Positions 22,760-31,165 of a stretch of 32,376 bases of DNA are shown here, piece after piece. A program made the translations under genes and the position numbers. The DNA is taken from positions 1 through 32,376 of the forward strand of contig JBOGDS010000039.1 in NCBI GenBank assembly GCA_050743075.1, written 5' to 3'. The DNA comes from JBOGDS01 sp050743075 (lineage in GTDB: Bacteria > Actinomycetota > Actinomycetes > Jiangellales > Jiangellaceae). Every line of letters begins with the position of its first letter. Position 1 is the stretch's first letter. The notes under the pieces were generated by a model. It was not told the DNA's origin. It saw only the letters and a list, made by a program, of their open reading frames with translations, and searched no databases.

Positions 22760-23309
22760 CGTGCCGCTGCCGCCACGCCTGTTGCTTGGCGCGGTTGCCG
22801 CAGACCTCCATCGAGCACCACTTGCCCGACCGCGCCCGCGAGTGGTCGTAGAACGCCCACCGGCAGGCGTCGTTCACGCAGACCTTGAGCCGGCGCCAGC
22901 TGCCGTCGGCCATCGCATCCATGACGACGACCAGCAACGAGCCCAGGGCTCCGGCCACGCCGGATGCCGTCGGCATGGACGTCCAACGGGCCTCCGAGGT
23001 CAGCACGGGGTACAGCCCGGCATCCCGGGCCGCCGCGTTCAGGGCGTCGACGCTCGTCGCTGTCATCCGCTGGCCGGCGTGGTTGGCCGCCAGCGCGTCC
23101 CGGAAGCTCTCCCGCAGGTTCCGTGCAGACTCGAGGTCGCTGCGCCCGGCGATGCGGGTCCCGACGAGCAGTCCGGCCGTGCCCAGCCAGTCCGCCAACG
23201 CCTCAGGCGTTTCGAGAGTGTCGGTCCCGACTTCGATGTCGCTGGTGTTGACGAAACGGCGGACCAGGTCCAGCCGACCGGGAGCGCTCGTCGGGGACGC
23301 GTGAGCCAT
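22749..23309 (-). CDS. CGNR zinc-finger, ABATE-domain putative regulator
   Basis: A 186-aa protein with an N-terminal ABATE domain (LDLVRRFVNTSDIEVGTDTLETPEALADWLG, ARNLRESFRDAL, ALNAAARDAGLYPVL) and a C-terminal CGNR zinc finger (LKVCVNDACRWAFYDHSRARSGKWCSMEVCGNRAKQQAWRQR). Four cysteines are placed to bind zinc. The family is thought to act as stress-related transcription regulators. It is divergent from an MFS exporter with only 55 bases between, and a perfect palindrome lies there, so it likely controls the exporter and itself. Start ATG 23309 fits the family. The gene end overlaps the end of the converging metallophosphoesterase gene by about 11 bases. Confidence 0.87.
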   Translation of the reverse strand: MAHASPTSAPGRLDLVRRFVNTSDIEVGTDTLETPEALADWLGTAGLLVGTRIAGRSDLESARNLRESFRDALAANHAGQRMTATSVDALNAAARDAGLYPVLTSEARWTSMPTASGVAGALGSLLVVVMDAMADGSWRRLKVCVNDACRWAFYDHSRARSGKWCSMEVCGNRAKQQAWRQRHVRA

Positions 23310-23327
23310 GCGGCCATGATAACCACC

Positions 23328-23357
23328 TTGTGCCCTTGTCAGGTTAGTCATAACCTG
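23328..23357 (+). promoter_or_regulatory. Promoter and palindromic operator between CGNR regulator and MFS gene
   Basis: CAGGTTA (23340-23346) and TAACCTG (23351-23357) form a perfect inverted repeat with spacer GTCA. A further half-site ATAACC lies at 23319-23324. TTGTGC (23328-23333), 17 bases and TAACCT (23351-23356) make a possible promoter whose start point falls almost at the MFS ATG (23365), giving a leaderless mRNA. The palindrome covers the -10 region, as expected for a repressor site. Confidence 0.55.
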
Positions 23358-23364
23358 TATCACC

Positions 23365-24624
23365 ATGACGGCGGTTACTCACCGGGCTGGGAGCACCGGC
23401 GCGTGGAGCATCCGGGACTTCCGGCGGCTGTGGTTCGGTTCCGCGGTCTCCTGGTTCGGCTCGGAGATCGGCGAGCTGGCCCTTCCGCTACTCGCGATCA
23501 TCACGTTGTCGGCCAGCGCCGAGGAGGTCGGCTTACTGCGGACCGCCCAGTTCCTGCCGTTCCTCTTGGTCACTCTGCCGCTCGGCATGCTGGTCGACCG
23601 CCGGTCGCGCAAGCCCCTCCTGATCGGCGCCGACCTCGGCCGCTTCGTGCTGATCGGCTCGATTCCGGTAGCCGTCTGGGTGGGCATGACGGACATGGGC
23701 GCCCTCTACGCCATCGTCTTCGCGGCCGGCGTATTGACCGTCCTCTATCAACTGGCCGACTTCGCGTTCGTCCCGAGCGTCGTGCCCGAGCACCAGCTCG
23801 TCGACGCCAACGGCAAGCTCGCCGCTGCCCAGTCGGCCAACGAGATCGCCGGCAAGGGCGTCGGCGGCATCATGGTGGGCACACTGACCGCCCCCGTCGC
23901 GGTCCTCGTCGACGCGGTCAGCTACCTGGTGTCAGCCGTCAACCTGTGGCGGGTCCGTACCGACGAGCCGCCGCGAGCCGCCCAGCGCTCGTCGCCGTGG
24001 CAGGAGGTCACCGCAGGATTGCGGGTGGCCCTGCGCAGCCGGTATGTGCGCCCGCTGCTCGGCGAGGCGACGACGTTCAACTTCTTCGACGAGATCTTCA
24101 TCCTCGGATTGCTGCTGTACACCGTGCGCGACCTGGGGCTGGGGCCGGCGCACATCGGCCTGGTGTTCACGGCGGGTGGCCTGGGCTCGTTCCTCGGCGC
24201 CTGGTTCGGGGCACGCACGACGGGTCGGTTCGGCTACGGCCGGGTGTTGCTGATCACGCTGATCTTGGGTAATACCGCGCCGGTCGCCGTCCTGCTCGTC
24301 GACGGGTCGGTCGGGTTCGCCCTGGCCGTCCTGATGTCTCTGTTCCTCGTCATGGGCATCGGCATCGGTGTCGCGAACGTCCACGCGGTGACCCTGCGGC
24401 AGACCACCGTCGCGGCCGAGCTGCGCGGCCGCGTCAACGCCGCCTACCGACTGATCTCGTGGGGTGCGATCCCGGCCGGCGCCGCACTGGGCGGAGTGCT
24501 GGCCGCCAGCCTCGGGGCCCAGACGGCCATGACGATCGGCGCCTTGGGGATGCCGCTCGCGACCGTCTGGGTTGCGGCGTCCGCCGTTCCGCGGCTCGCC
24601 GCCATTGCCGATGCCCACGAGTGA
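23365..24624 (+). CDS. MFS transporter, probable efflux pump
   Basis: A 419-aa, 12-helix major facilitator superfamily protein resembling macrolide/drug exporters. Features: SIRDFRRLWFGSAVSWFGSEIGELALPLLAI (helix 1 entry), PLGMLVDRRSRKPLLIGADLGRF (MFS loop 2-3 signature), VPEHQLVDANGKLAAAQSANEIAGKGVGGIM, a central loop rich in Arg (RTDEPPRAAQRSS) and the second six helices ending in AIADAHE. Length and topology are complete. It is transcribed away from the CGNR regulator; a palindromic site covers its putative promoter. The substrate cannot be deduced; export of a toxic small molecule sensed by the regulator is the simplest reading. Confidence 0.9.
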   Translation: MTAVTHRAGSTGAWSIRDFRRLWFGSAVSWFGSEIGELALPLLAIITLSASAEEVGLLRTAQFLPFLLVTLPLGMLVDRRSRKPLLIGADLGRFVLIGSIPVAVWVGMTDMGALYAIVFAAGVLTVLYQLADFAFVPSVVPEHQLVDANGKLAAAQSANEIAGKGVGGIMVGTLTAPVAVLVDAVSYLVSAVNLWRVRTDEPPRAAQRSSPWQEVTAGLRVALRSRYVRPLLGEATTFNFFDEIFILGLLLYTVRDLGLGPAHIGLVFTAGGLGSFLGAWFGARTTGRFGYGRVLLITLILGNTAPVAVLLVDGSVGFALAVLMSLFLVMGIGIGVANVHAVTLRQTTVAAELRGRVNAAYRLISWGAIPAGAALGGVLAASLGAQTAMTIGALGMPLATVWVAASAVPRLAAIADAHE

Positions 24625-24674
24625 CGCCCATGGGACGCCGAGGGTGCCGGCCCCGCCACAGTCTCGGTCGAGTC

Positions 24675-25328
24675 TTAGCCGGTTTCGGCGTCATGGACCA
24701 GGAGGGCGACCTGAACCCGGTTGCTGGCGCTCAGCTTCTCCAGGACTGCCGAGACGTGGGTCTTGACGGTCGGGACGCTGAGGAACAGGCGGGTTCCGAT
24801 CTCCGCGTTGGAGAGCCCTTCGCCGATCGCGTGAGCAATGTCCAGCTCGCGGGCGGTGAGCGTGGCGAGGCGCTTCCGGGCGGCGCTGCGACGTGGCTGG
24901 GCGGCGGTGACGTTGGCGATGAGCTGTCGGATGACCGACGGAGAGAGCTGGGCGTCGCCGGCGGCGACGCGGTGCACGGCGGTGACGATGTCGGCTGGTG
25001 GGGTGTCCTTGAGGAGGAAGCCGGCTGCTCCGGCGCGGAGCGCTCGCAGGACGTGGTCGTCAGCGTCGAAGGTGGTCAGGACGATGACCTCGGGCGGGTC
25101 GCTGGGCGCTCGGATGGTTTCGGTGGCGGTGAGCCCGTCGACGCCGGGCATGCGGATGTCCATCAGCACGACGTCGGGGCGCAGTGCGTCGACCTGGCTG
25201 GCGGCCTCGGCGCCGTCGCTGGCCTCGCCGACGACGAGCAGGTCATCGCCGCCGAGCAGCATCCGCAGGCCTGTCCGGACGAGCGGGTCGTCGTCCACGA
25301 CCAGGACCCGCACTGGTGTGGCGGTCAT
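24675..25328 (-). CDS. NarL/LuxR-family response regulator
   Basis: The 217-aa protein has a receiver domain (VRVLVVDDDPLVRTGLRMLL, phosphoacceptor D57 in VVLMDIRMPGVDG, switch residues in VLTTF, Lys in GFLLKDTPP) and a LuxR-type helix-turn-helix (LTARELDIAHAIGEGLSNAEIGTRLFLSVPTVKTHVSAVLEKL). ATG 25328 overlaps the stop of the kinase gene (ATGA), so kinase and regulator are translationally coupled; an in-frame start 9 bases upstream is less likely. It would be phosphorylated by the adjacent kinase and bind DNA as a dimer. Target genes are unknown; the divergent membrane-protein gene beyond the kinase is a possible one. Confidence 0.95.
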   Translation of the reverse strand: MTATPVRVLVVDDDPLVRTGLRMLLGGDDLLVVGEASDGAEAASQVDALRPDVVLMDIRMPGVDGLTATETIRAPSDPPEVIVLTTFDADDHVLRALRAGAAGFLLKDTPPADIVTAVHRVAAGDAQLSPSVIRQLIANVTAAQPRRSAARKRLATLTARELDIAHAIGEGLSNAEIGTRLFLSVPTVKTHVSAVLEKLSASNRVQVALLVHDAETG

Positions 25329-26498
25329 GTCGGCCACGGCATTCGGGCACGGAGCCGATGGGTGCCAGCGTCGTCGGCGCTGTACTCGATCGTCCCCCCG
25401 GCCCGCTGGACGCGTTCACGCAGCCCGACCAGACCAGAGCCAGCGCCGGGGACGGCCGGTTCGCAGGTGGCGGTGCTCGCCGGGTTGGTGATCTCGACAC
25501 ACAGCCCGTCGCCCGCTCGCCCGGTCACAGTGAGTTGGACGGGTTGGCCGGGCGCGTGCTTGCGGGCGTTGGTCAACCCTTCTTGCACGATGCGGTAGGC
25601 GTGGCGGCCGAGGTCGGGAGGCAATGCTTCAGTGTCCGGCGGCGCGCCAGCGAGGTCGATGCGCATTCCCGCGGCGCGGCACTCCTCGATGAGCGCGTCG
25701 AGGTCGCCTGCGGCCGGCTGCGGAGCGAGGTCGGCCGTCGTGTCGTCGCGGAGCACGCCGATCACGCTGCGCAGGTCCTCGAGGGCCAGGTGGGCGCTCG
25801 ACCGGATGACCCGGGCCGCGTTGGCGAGGTCGTGACGTGCGGAGTCAGGTCGAAGCTCGATGGCGCCGGCGTGGAGGCTGAGCATGGACAGGCGATGGGC
25901 GAGCATGTCGTGCATCTCGGCGGCGATGCGGGTCCGTTCGGCCCGCTCGGCCTCGAGGATACGGGCGTGTTGGTCGGATTCGGCCCGCTCGGCCCGGTCG
26001 GCCAGCGCCACCAGCAACTGACGTCGGGAACGGACGGCGAGCCCCCAACCGAACGCCGCGACGGTCATCGGCACGCCGACGAGCAGGCTACCTACCGCGC
26101 CGAGGTCCTGATCGGGGAACAGGATCAGGCCGACCGCTCCCGAGGCGACGTACAGCACGACGAGGGCGACCGGGACCCGGCGTTCGTAGTACGCAGCCAC
26201 CGTGTACACGCCGAGGATCGCGGCTCCAGCCGCCCATGGGGGCCGCCGCGGCCGCGACGAATGTGACGCTGGCGACCGCGAGCGGGGCGCGGCGCGCCCA
26301 CCACAGCGTCGCCGCGGCAGCGAGGCCGACCAGGTCGTTGACGGGAGCGTAGGAACCGGTTGCGACGTCGGTGGCCTCGGACGCGATACCGCCGATGAAC
26401 AGCGCGGCGACGATGCGCGCCAGGTCGCCGGTCCGTGCCTGCGCAACCCTCGACACGCCGTCGCGCCAGTTCACCGGGTCCACGGTAGCGCCGCTCAA
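25325..26498 (-). pseudogene. NarL-type sensor histidine kinase, frameshifted in the membrane domain
   Basis: The C-terminal frame holds the catalytic part: HisKA_3 segment ERTRIAAEMHDMLAHRLSMLSLH (phosphoacceptor His at about 25912), DLRSVIGVLRDD, and the ATPase domain ending YRIVQEGLTNARKHAPGQPV and GSGLVGLRERVQRAGG. Before it lie helices (AAGAAILGVYTVAAYYERR, VALVVLYVASGAVGLILF). The first helices (LARIVAALFIGGIASE, DLVGLAAAATLWWARRAPLAVASVTFVAAAAAP) are in another frame that begins near TTG 26498. The frames meet at the five-G run 26238-26242, where one base too many explains the break. If real, the pair lacks an intact sensor, though a shorter kinase could still arise from an internal start. 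If the base is an error, this is an ordinary kinase of about 390 residues. Confidence 0.85.
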
Positions 26499-26599
26499 CA
26501 GTGCCGGCGGCGGCGACAGCAGACCTATCGACCTTGGTCACCACGATCCCTACCAACGACGGATGCTGCCCGCGCGCCGGTTCCGGTTCCTTGGCCCAC

Positions 26600-27118
26600 A
26601 TGGACTCGCCGGAAGGCCGAAGCACACGGGGCTACGACGTGGCGTCCGGCATCGTGATCTTCCTCGGTCTGTATCAGGGCGCCGTGGCGTTCCTGGTGCG
26701 GCTCCTGTTCGACGGCGACCAGCGCTTCGCTCCCGCCCTGTGGCTGCCGTCGCCGTGGTGGTGGATCGCATGCATGGCCACTGTGCTCGTCGCCCTCGCC
26801 CTGCTGGCAGTCATCCGCACCGGTAAGCGGCGGCGGATACCCGACCCAGGCGGTTCCCAGCCCAGCGCCAGAACCAAGCGGAGCAAGGGGACGGGCTGTT
26901 ATGACGCGGCCTCCGCCGTCGTGTTCCTCATCGGGATCTATTGCGGCGTCGCGCCATTCGTGGTCCGGCTCGTCCTCGACGGCAACCAGCTCTTGGCCCT
27001 CCCGCTGCGCCTGCGGGCTCCATGGTGGTGGATCGCCTCGATCGCCGTCATCATCGCCACCATCGTCCTGCTCGCAGTGATCGACCAGGCCAAGCAGCGA
27101 CGGGTTACCGGTGACTGA
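26600..27118 (+). CDS. Membrane protein made of two copies of a two-helix unit
   Basis: A 172-aa protein (ATG 26600) not matched to a named family. It consists of two similar units of about 68 residues. Unit 1 has YDVASGIVIFLGLYQGAVAF, LLFDGDQ, PSPWWWIACMATVLVALALLAVI. Unit 2 has YDAASAVVFLIGIYCGVAPF, LVLDGNQ, RAPWWWIASIAVIIATIVLLAVI. Each unit has two transmembrane helices separated by an (L/V)LDG(D/N)Q loop and a Trp-Trp-Trp motif, and ends in a basic stretch (KRRR, KQRR). A polar linker joins them. The pattern suggests gene duplication and fusion. It is divergent from the histidine kinase and overlaps the following gene remnant by 8 bases, as in an operon. No function is proposed. Confidence 0.75.
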   Translation: MDSPEGRSTRGYDVASGIVIFLGLYQGAVAFLVRLLFDGDQRFAPALWLPSPWWWIACMATVLVALALLAVIRTGKRRRIPDPGGSQPSARTKRSKGTGCYDAASAVVFLIGIYCGVAPFVVRLVLDGNQLLALPLRLRAPWWWIASIAVIIATIVLLAVIDQAKQRRVTGD

Positions 27119-27480
27119 GCACCATCCAACGGTCATCAGACGCATCGCACCCGCGCTCGGGCTGCTCGTCCTCGCACCCATCGCCGCCGAGTGGGGCGCG
27201 GCTGGCCGACGATGCTCCTCCTGGGCCCGGCGTTCGGCGTGGCACAGGCGGGTCTGATCGACCACTCGCTGTTCAACCCGTCCTACTGCGACATCGAATA
27301 CTGGGACGAGATGTTCAGCCGCGCCCTCGTGCCCGCGCTCGGCGTGAACCCCAACGTCGCGGTCACTTTCACCACCGGACACATGATCTGGAGCATCGCC
27401 GCGCCGATTGCCATCATCGAGGCCCTCGTACCCGAACGCAGGACGACACCATGGTTGGGCAAGCTCAGCTTGGCCACCAC
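27111..27480 (+). pseudogene. Remnant of a multi-helix membrane protein, internally deleted and truncated
   Basis: The GTG at 27111 overlaps the stop of the preceding gene and starts VTEHHPTVIRRIAPALGLLVLAPIAAEW. At about 27188-27198 the frame changes, and the text resumes with MLLLGPAFGVAQAGLIDHSLFNPSYCDIEYWDEMF, FTTGHMIWSIAAPIAIIEALVPERRTTPWLGKL. A normal relative would be expected to have further helices between the two parts and after the second. The coding similarity ends near 27480, where the 3' end of the large regulator gene begins on the other strand. Both an internal deletion and a lost C-terminus are therefore likely. The family is not named with confidence. Confidence 0.6.
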
Positions 27481-27485
27481 GGCGG

Positions 27486-30400
27486 TCAGTGCACGGCGGC
27501 CTGCACAGGGTACGGCGCGGCCTCGATGTCGATCTCGTCCATCCGGCGGCTGTACAGGCGGTAGCGGCGACGCGCCTCGCCGTGCCGGCCGTCGGTGGCG
27601 AGCCGGGCGACCAGGTCGAGATGGGCATGCTCGTCGTACGGGTCGCGCTCCAGGATCCGCAGCAGGTACCTCGCCCGGGCTTCGTGGTCGTGCTCGCAGA
27701 GATCGGCCAGGGCACGGGCGACCTCCAGGTACGTCATCCGCGCTTTCTCGCGCAGGTCGACGGCCCAGTCGGCGTACGGGTCGTCCTCGAACAGGTCGCC
27801 GGTGTAGGCGAGCTCGGCCGCCTCGAGGCGACCCAGCGCGCCGGCGCGGTCACCGGAGCCCGCCAGCCGCATGCCGGCGCTGGCGTCGGCGAGGAAGCGC
27901 TCGACGTCGACGACGACGCGTTCGAGCGCGACAGCGTCGCCGTCGGTCCGCAGGAAGTGGTCGTTCGGGTGCCGGTGCTCCGGATCGAGGATCGTGCGCA
28001 CGGTCGACAGCGCGACCGAGAGCCGGTTGGCCGTCCGGTCCGGTTCCTCGTCCGGCCACAGGATCTCGGCGAGCTGCTCGCGGTGTACCCGCCGGCCGCG
28101 CCGGCACACCAGCAGCTTGAGGAGGTCCCGCGCCTTCCGCGACTGCCACGCCGACGGCGGCACGGGCGCAGCGTCGCGCTCGACCCGGAAACCGCCCAGG
28201 CAGAAGACGGCCACAGGGGGCACCTCGACCGCGGTCAGCAGTGCCTGGGCCCTCGCAGCTATGTCGCGGACGCCGTGCGCCTGCGCATCCGCCGCCGCCC
28301 GCGCCACCAGGTCGGCCGCTACCGGGGGGTCTTCGAGCTCGGCCAGGACCAGGCTGGCCCGGGCGGCCCCGATCGGGTCACCCAGCTCGGTCCACAGCTT
28401 CACCGCCCTCCGCGCGGTGTCGAGGTCCCGGCGTACCGCGCCGAGCAGCTCGGACGCCTCGGCCAGGCCGGCCCGGTCGCGGACGGCCTGCGCCTCTCGG
28501 ATCGCCTGCTCGGCTCGCAGCTCCACGGTGGCCGTCGACCCTCCGGCGTGGGCCACGAACGCGGCGGCCAACAACGCTCCGACCCGGCCGAGGGACGGCC
28601 CGGCGGCAAGGGCCCGCCCGGCGAACTCGGCGGCAGCCTCAGGGTCTTCGGTGGCGAGCAGCCGGGCCAGGCCGCCCAGCGCCGGAACCAGGCCCTGGAC
28701 GTCGCCCACCTGCTCGGCCAGCGTGAGTGCCCGCTCGTAGGCTGCCCGGGCAGCGACGTGATCGCCGCGCACCCGGTGGATGTCCCCCAGCGCGGCATAC
28801 GGGTATGCGGCCATCGGCGCACCAAGGCGCTCGAACACGACCCGCGATGCCTCCAGCTCGGCTCTCGCCTCATCCAGCCGACCGAGCGCGAGCAGCGCCT
28901 GGCCACGGTTCGACAGCGCGAGACCCCGGAAGGTGGCAAAGCCCGCCAGGTCCGCCAGACGCAGGGCCAGATCGCCTTCGACCAGCGAGCCTTCGGCGTC
29001 GCCCTCCTCCAGGTGCAGGCTCGAGCGGTTGGTGTGGATGCGCACCAACTGGAACACGTCGCGGGCGATCGTGGCGTGGTCCAGCGCCCGCAGGTAGTGC
29101 GCGTCGTTCGCCTCCCGGTCGCCGTCGAGCGCCGCCACCATGGCCAGCACCGTGTGAGCGCTGGCGAGTGCCGTGTGATCGCCGGACGCGCGGGCCGCGT
29201 CGAACGCGCGGCCGGCGTGGTCGCGGCAGCCCTCCAGGTCGCCACGGACCCAGCGAACGCTCGCCGACCAGCCGAGCAGCATCGAGCGAGCCGCCAGGTC
29301 GGCGTCCTCCGCGTCACCGGCCTGGTAGGCCTTCTCGGCCTCGTCCAGCTCACCGCGGATGTAGTGCAACAGGCCGATCCGCCAGGCGATGGTGGCCGGG
29401 ACCGGACCGGCGACAACGACCGCGGCGCGGTAGCTGGCCAGCGCCGTGTCCCAGTCCCCCAGCATTCGCCAGGCGTCTCCCACCAGGATCCGCAGCGCCG
29501 GGCTCATCTCGACCGGTGGCACCAATGCTGCAGCATCGACGACGCGCTGCGCCTGCCCATCTGCGAGCAGGTCTGTACCGTGCGCCCTCAGCTGCCGCAG
29601 GCACGCCGTGCCGTCGCCGAGGCGGACCCAGTACTCCAGTGCCTCCACATGCTCGCCGGCCTGCTCGTGCCAGCGCGCGGCGGCGGCGATAACGGCGTCG
29701 CGCTCCGGCGGGTCAAGACTGCGATGCGCGTGCAAGAAGGCGCGGAACAGGGGCGTGAGCTCGACGCGGCCGCGCGGCCCGGGCCGAGGCTCGACGTAGA
29801 CGCCTCGCCGCGTAATCACGCCCAGGACCTGCTCTGCGTCACGTACGCCGACGGCCCGGGCCACAGCGGCGTCGAACGCGGCCAGCGGCTCGGCTCGCTC
29901 CAGGAGCTCCAGCACCTCCGGCGCCTCCTGGCCGATGACCTCGTCGACCATGTAGTCGAGCAGGACGCCGCGCGGTTCGCGCACCGTGGCCAGGATCGCC
30001 TCTCGCTCCGTGGGCGGCACGCCCGCGATAGCCTCGACCGTCAGCCTGGCGGCGACCGGCCATCCGCTGGTCGCCGCGTGGACGGCCGCGGCGAGCCCGG
30101 ACTCCGCGCGGCCGAGGAGGCTGGTGACGAGTTCGGCGGTCTCGTCGGGCGTGAAGGCGAGATCGGCGGCGGCGAACTCGACGGCCTCGCCGTGGGCCAG
30201 CAACCGAGCCGTCCGGAACGCCGGCTGGTCGCGGCTGACCAGGAACAGGTGCAATGACGCCGGCAGCTGCCGGCTGAAGGCCGCCACGAACCGGGCAGCT
30301 TCCGGCACCGGCGAGATCTCGTGCACGTCGTCGAGGACCAGCACGGTGCGCCGGCGGAGCGCACCGTCGAGCGCCTCGGCCAGCGCGGCGGCAGCAGCCT

Positions 30401-30731
30401 CCGCCTGGCCGACGTCGTCGGTGTCGTGTCCCCGCATCCGGCTGGCCGCCACCACCAGGTCGGCGGACAGGTTCGGCACCCGCAGCCGGAGGGCGTCGAC
30501 GATGTGGCGCGCCAGGGCGCCTGGCACCCGATCGGCAACGCTGATCGTGTGCCAGGCAAGTGGCGCCGGAGCGGTCCAGGTCCGCAGCAGCGTGGTCTTG
30601 CCGTAGCCCGCGCCCGCGACCAGGAAGGTCAGGCGGCCGTCAACGGCCGTGGTGAGCCGTTGGCGGAGCCGCTCCCGCCGGATGTGACCGGAGCGGGGGA
30701 CGGGAGTCTTGCCTGCGGAGATAGTCGCCAC
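27486..30731 (-). CDS. Large ATPase-TPR-BTAD transcriptional regulator (MalT/SARP-like)
   Basis: A 1081-aa regulator. The STAND/MalT-type ATPase domain has RRERLRQRL, Walker A AGAGYGKTTLL (39-49), Walker B VLVLDDVHE (130-138) and LFLVSRDQPAF. A winged-helix-like region and a long helical TPR region (about 330-830, repeated motifs of the type ALASYRAAV, GELDEAEKAYQAGD, ARAAYERALTLAEQ) follow. The end (842-1081) is an OmpR-type winged helix (LGGFRVERD, QSRKARDLLKLLVCRRGRRVHREQLAEILWPDE) plus BTAD domain (AELAYTGDLFEDDPYADWAVDLREKARMTYLEVARALADL, LRILERDPYDEHAHLDLVARLATDGR). In AfsR-type SARPs the DNA-binding/BTAD part is N-terminal; here it is C-terminal, as LuxR is in MalT. GTG 30731 has GGAAG six bases before it; an in-frame start at 30776 is less likely. 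Confidence 0.92.
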   Translation of the reverse strand: MATISAGKTPVPRSGHIRRERLRQRLTTAVDGRLTFLVAGAGYGKTTLLRTWTAPAPLAWHTISVADRVPGALARHIVDALRLRVPNLSADLVVAASRMRGHDTDDVGQAEAAAAALAEALDGALRRRTVLVLDDVHEISPVPEAARFVAAFSRQLPASLHLFLVSRDQPAFRTARLLAHGEAVEFAAADLAFTPDETAELVTSLLGRAESGLAAAVHAATSGWPVAARLTVEAIAGVPPTEREAILATVREPRGVLLDYMVDEVIGQEAPEVLELLERAEPLAAFDAAVARAVGVRDAEQVLGVITRRGVYVEPRPGPRGRVELTPLFRAFLHAHRSLDPPERDAVIAAAARWHEQAGEHVEALEYWVRLGDGTACLRQLRAHGTDLLADGQAQRVVDAAALVPPVEMSPALRILVGDAWRMLGDWDTALASYRAAVVVAGPVPATIAWRIGLLHYIRGELDEAEKAYQAGDAEDADLAARSMLLGWSASVRWVRGDLEGCRDHAGRAFDAARASGDHTALASAHTVLAMVAALDGDREANDAHYLRALDHATIARDVFQLVRIHTNRSSLHLEEGDAEGSLVEGDLALRLADLAGFATFRGLALSNRGQALLALGRLDEARAELEASRVVFERLGAPMAAYPYAALGDIHRVRGDHVAARAAYERALTLAEQVGDVQGLVPALGGLARLLATEDPEAAAEFAGRALAAGPSLGRVGALLAAAFVAHAGGSTATVELRAEQAIREAQAVRDRAGLAEASELLGAVRRDLDTARRAVKLWTELGDPIGAARASLVLAELEDPPVAADLVARAAADAQAHGVRDIAARAQALLTAVEVPPVAVFCLGGFRVERDAAPVPPSAWQSRKARDLLKLLVCRRGRRVHREQLAEILWPDEEPDRTANRLSVALSTVRTILDPEHRHPNDHFLRTDGDAVALERVVVDVERFLADASAGMRLAGSGDRAGALGRLEAAELAYTGDLFEDDPYADWAVDLREKARMTYLEVARALADLCEHDHEARARYLLRILERDPYDEHAHLDLVARLATDGRHGEARRRYRLYSRRMDEIDIEAAPYPVQAAVH

Positions 30732-30787
30732 GATCCCTCTTCCCGCGGGATGGGTCCGCCGGTGTGATTGTGGCACCCGTGCCGTGT

Positions 30788-30976
30788 CTAGGACGTCCCT
30801 TCCCCGTCGATCCCCTGCCCCCCGAGGGGATCGACGAGGAAGGCGACCAGCTCGTCCACCGAGTGAAAAGTCACGCAGGCGCCGCTGGCCACGCGGGACA
30901 CCACCCCCCGGAGCACGGGCGTGTCCGCCTCCCCGCTGGGGAACACCCGCACCACGAACGTGTCCACGCCGGCCAT
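30788..30976 (-). CDS. Small conserved hypothetical protein
   Basis: A 62-aa protein starting MAGVDTFVVRVFPSGEADTPVLRGVVSRVASGACVTFHSVDELVAFL. The pattern (DTFVVRV, LRGVV, VTFHSVDELVAFL) resembles short actinobacterial proteins of unknown function with the same layout. It lies 56 bases upstream of the large BTAD regulator on the same strand and may be cotranscribed. No signal peptide or transmembrane segment. Start could be ATG 30976 or GTG 30967. Its role may be tied to the regulator; that is only positional inference. Confidence 0.65.
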   Translation of the reverse strand: MAGVDTFVVRVFPSGEADTPVLRGVVSRVASGACVTFHSVDELVAFLVDPLGGQGIDGEGTS

Positions 30977-31082
30977 CTTGGTGAGCGGTCTTAGGCCGCC
31001 CTTAGGGTCGTCTGCCCCGGCGCGCGTTAGCCACGGTTCGGTAAAGACCCTGGATGCCGTGGAGTCATCGCCCCCGGCCTGC

Positions 31083-31089
31083 TATACAT
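31083..31089 (+). promoter_or_regulatory. Candidate -10 element for the solute-binding lipoprotein gene
   Basis: TATACAT stands out in this GC-rich gap and is a good -10 box; no convincing -35 box is seen at 16-18 bases upstream. It would place the transcript start near 31095 and a 5' leader of about 70 bases before the GTG at 31166. Confidence 0.45.
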
Positions 31090-31165
31090 TCTCGCTACCC
31101 AAGGGGTGGGCGGCGTGACGGCACGTCTGAAGAGTTCTCACCCGCTTCGTCTGTGGAGGTCTTTC

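Noticed and set aside
27408..30257. 949-aa plus-strand open frame
   Set aside because: It lies antisense to the BTAD regulator, whose domains are unmistakable; long antisense frames are common at this GC content.
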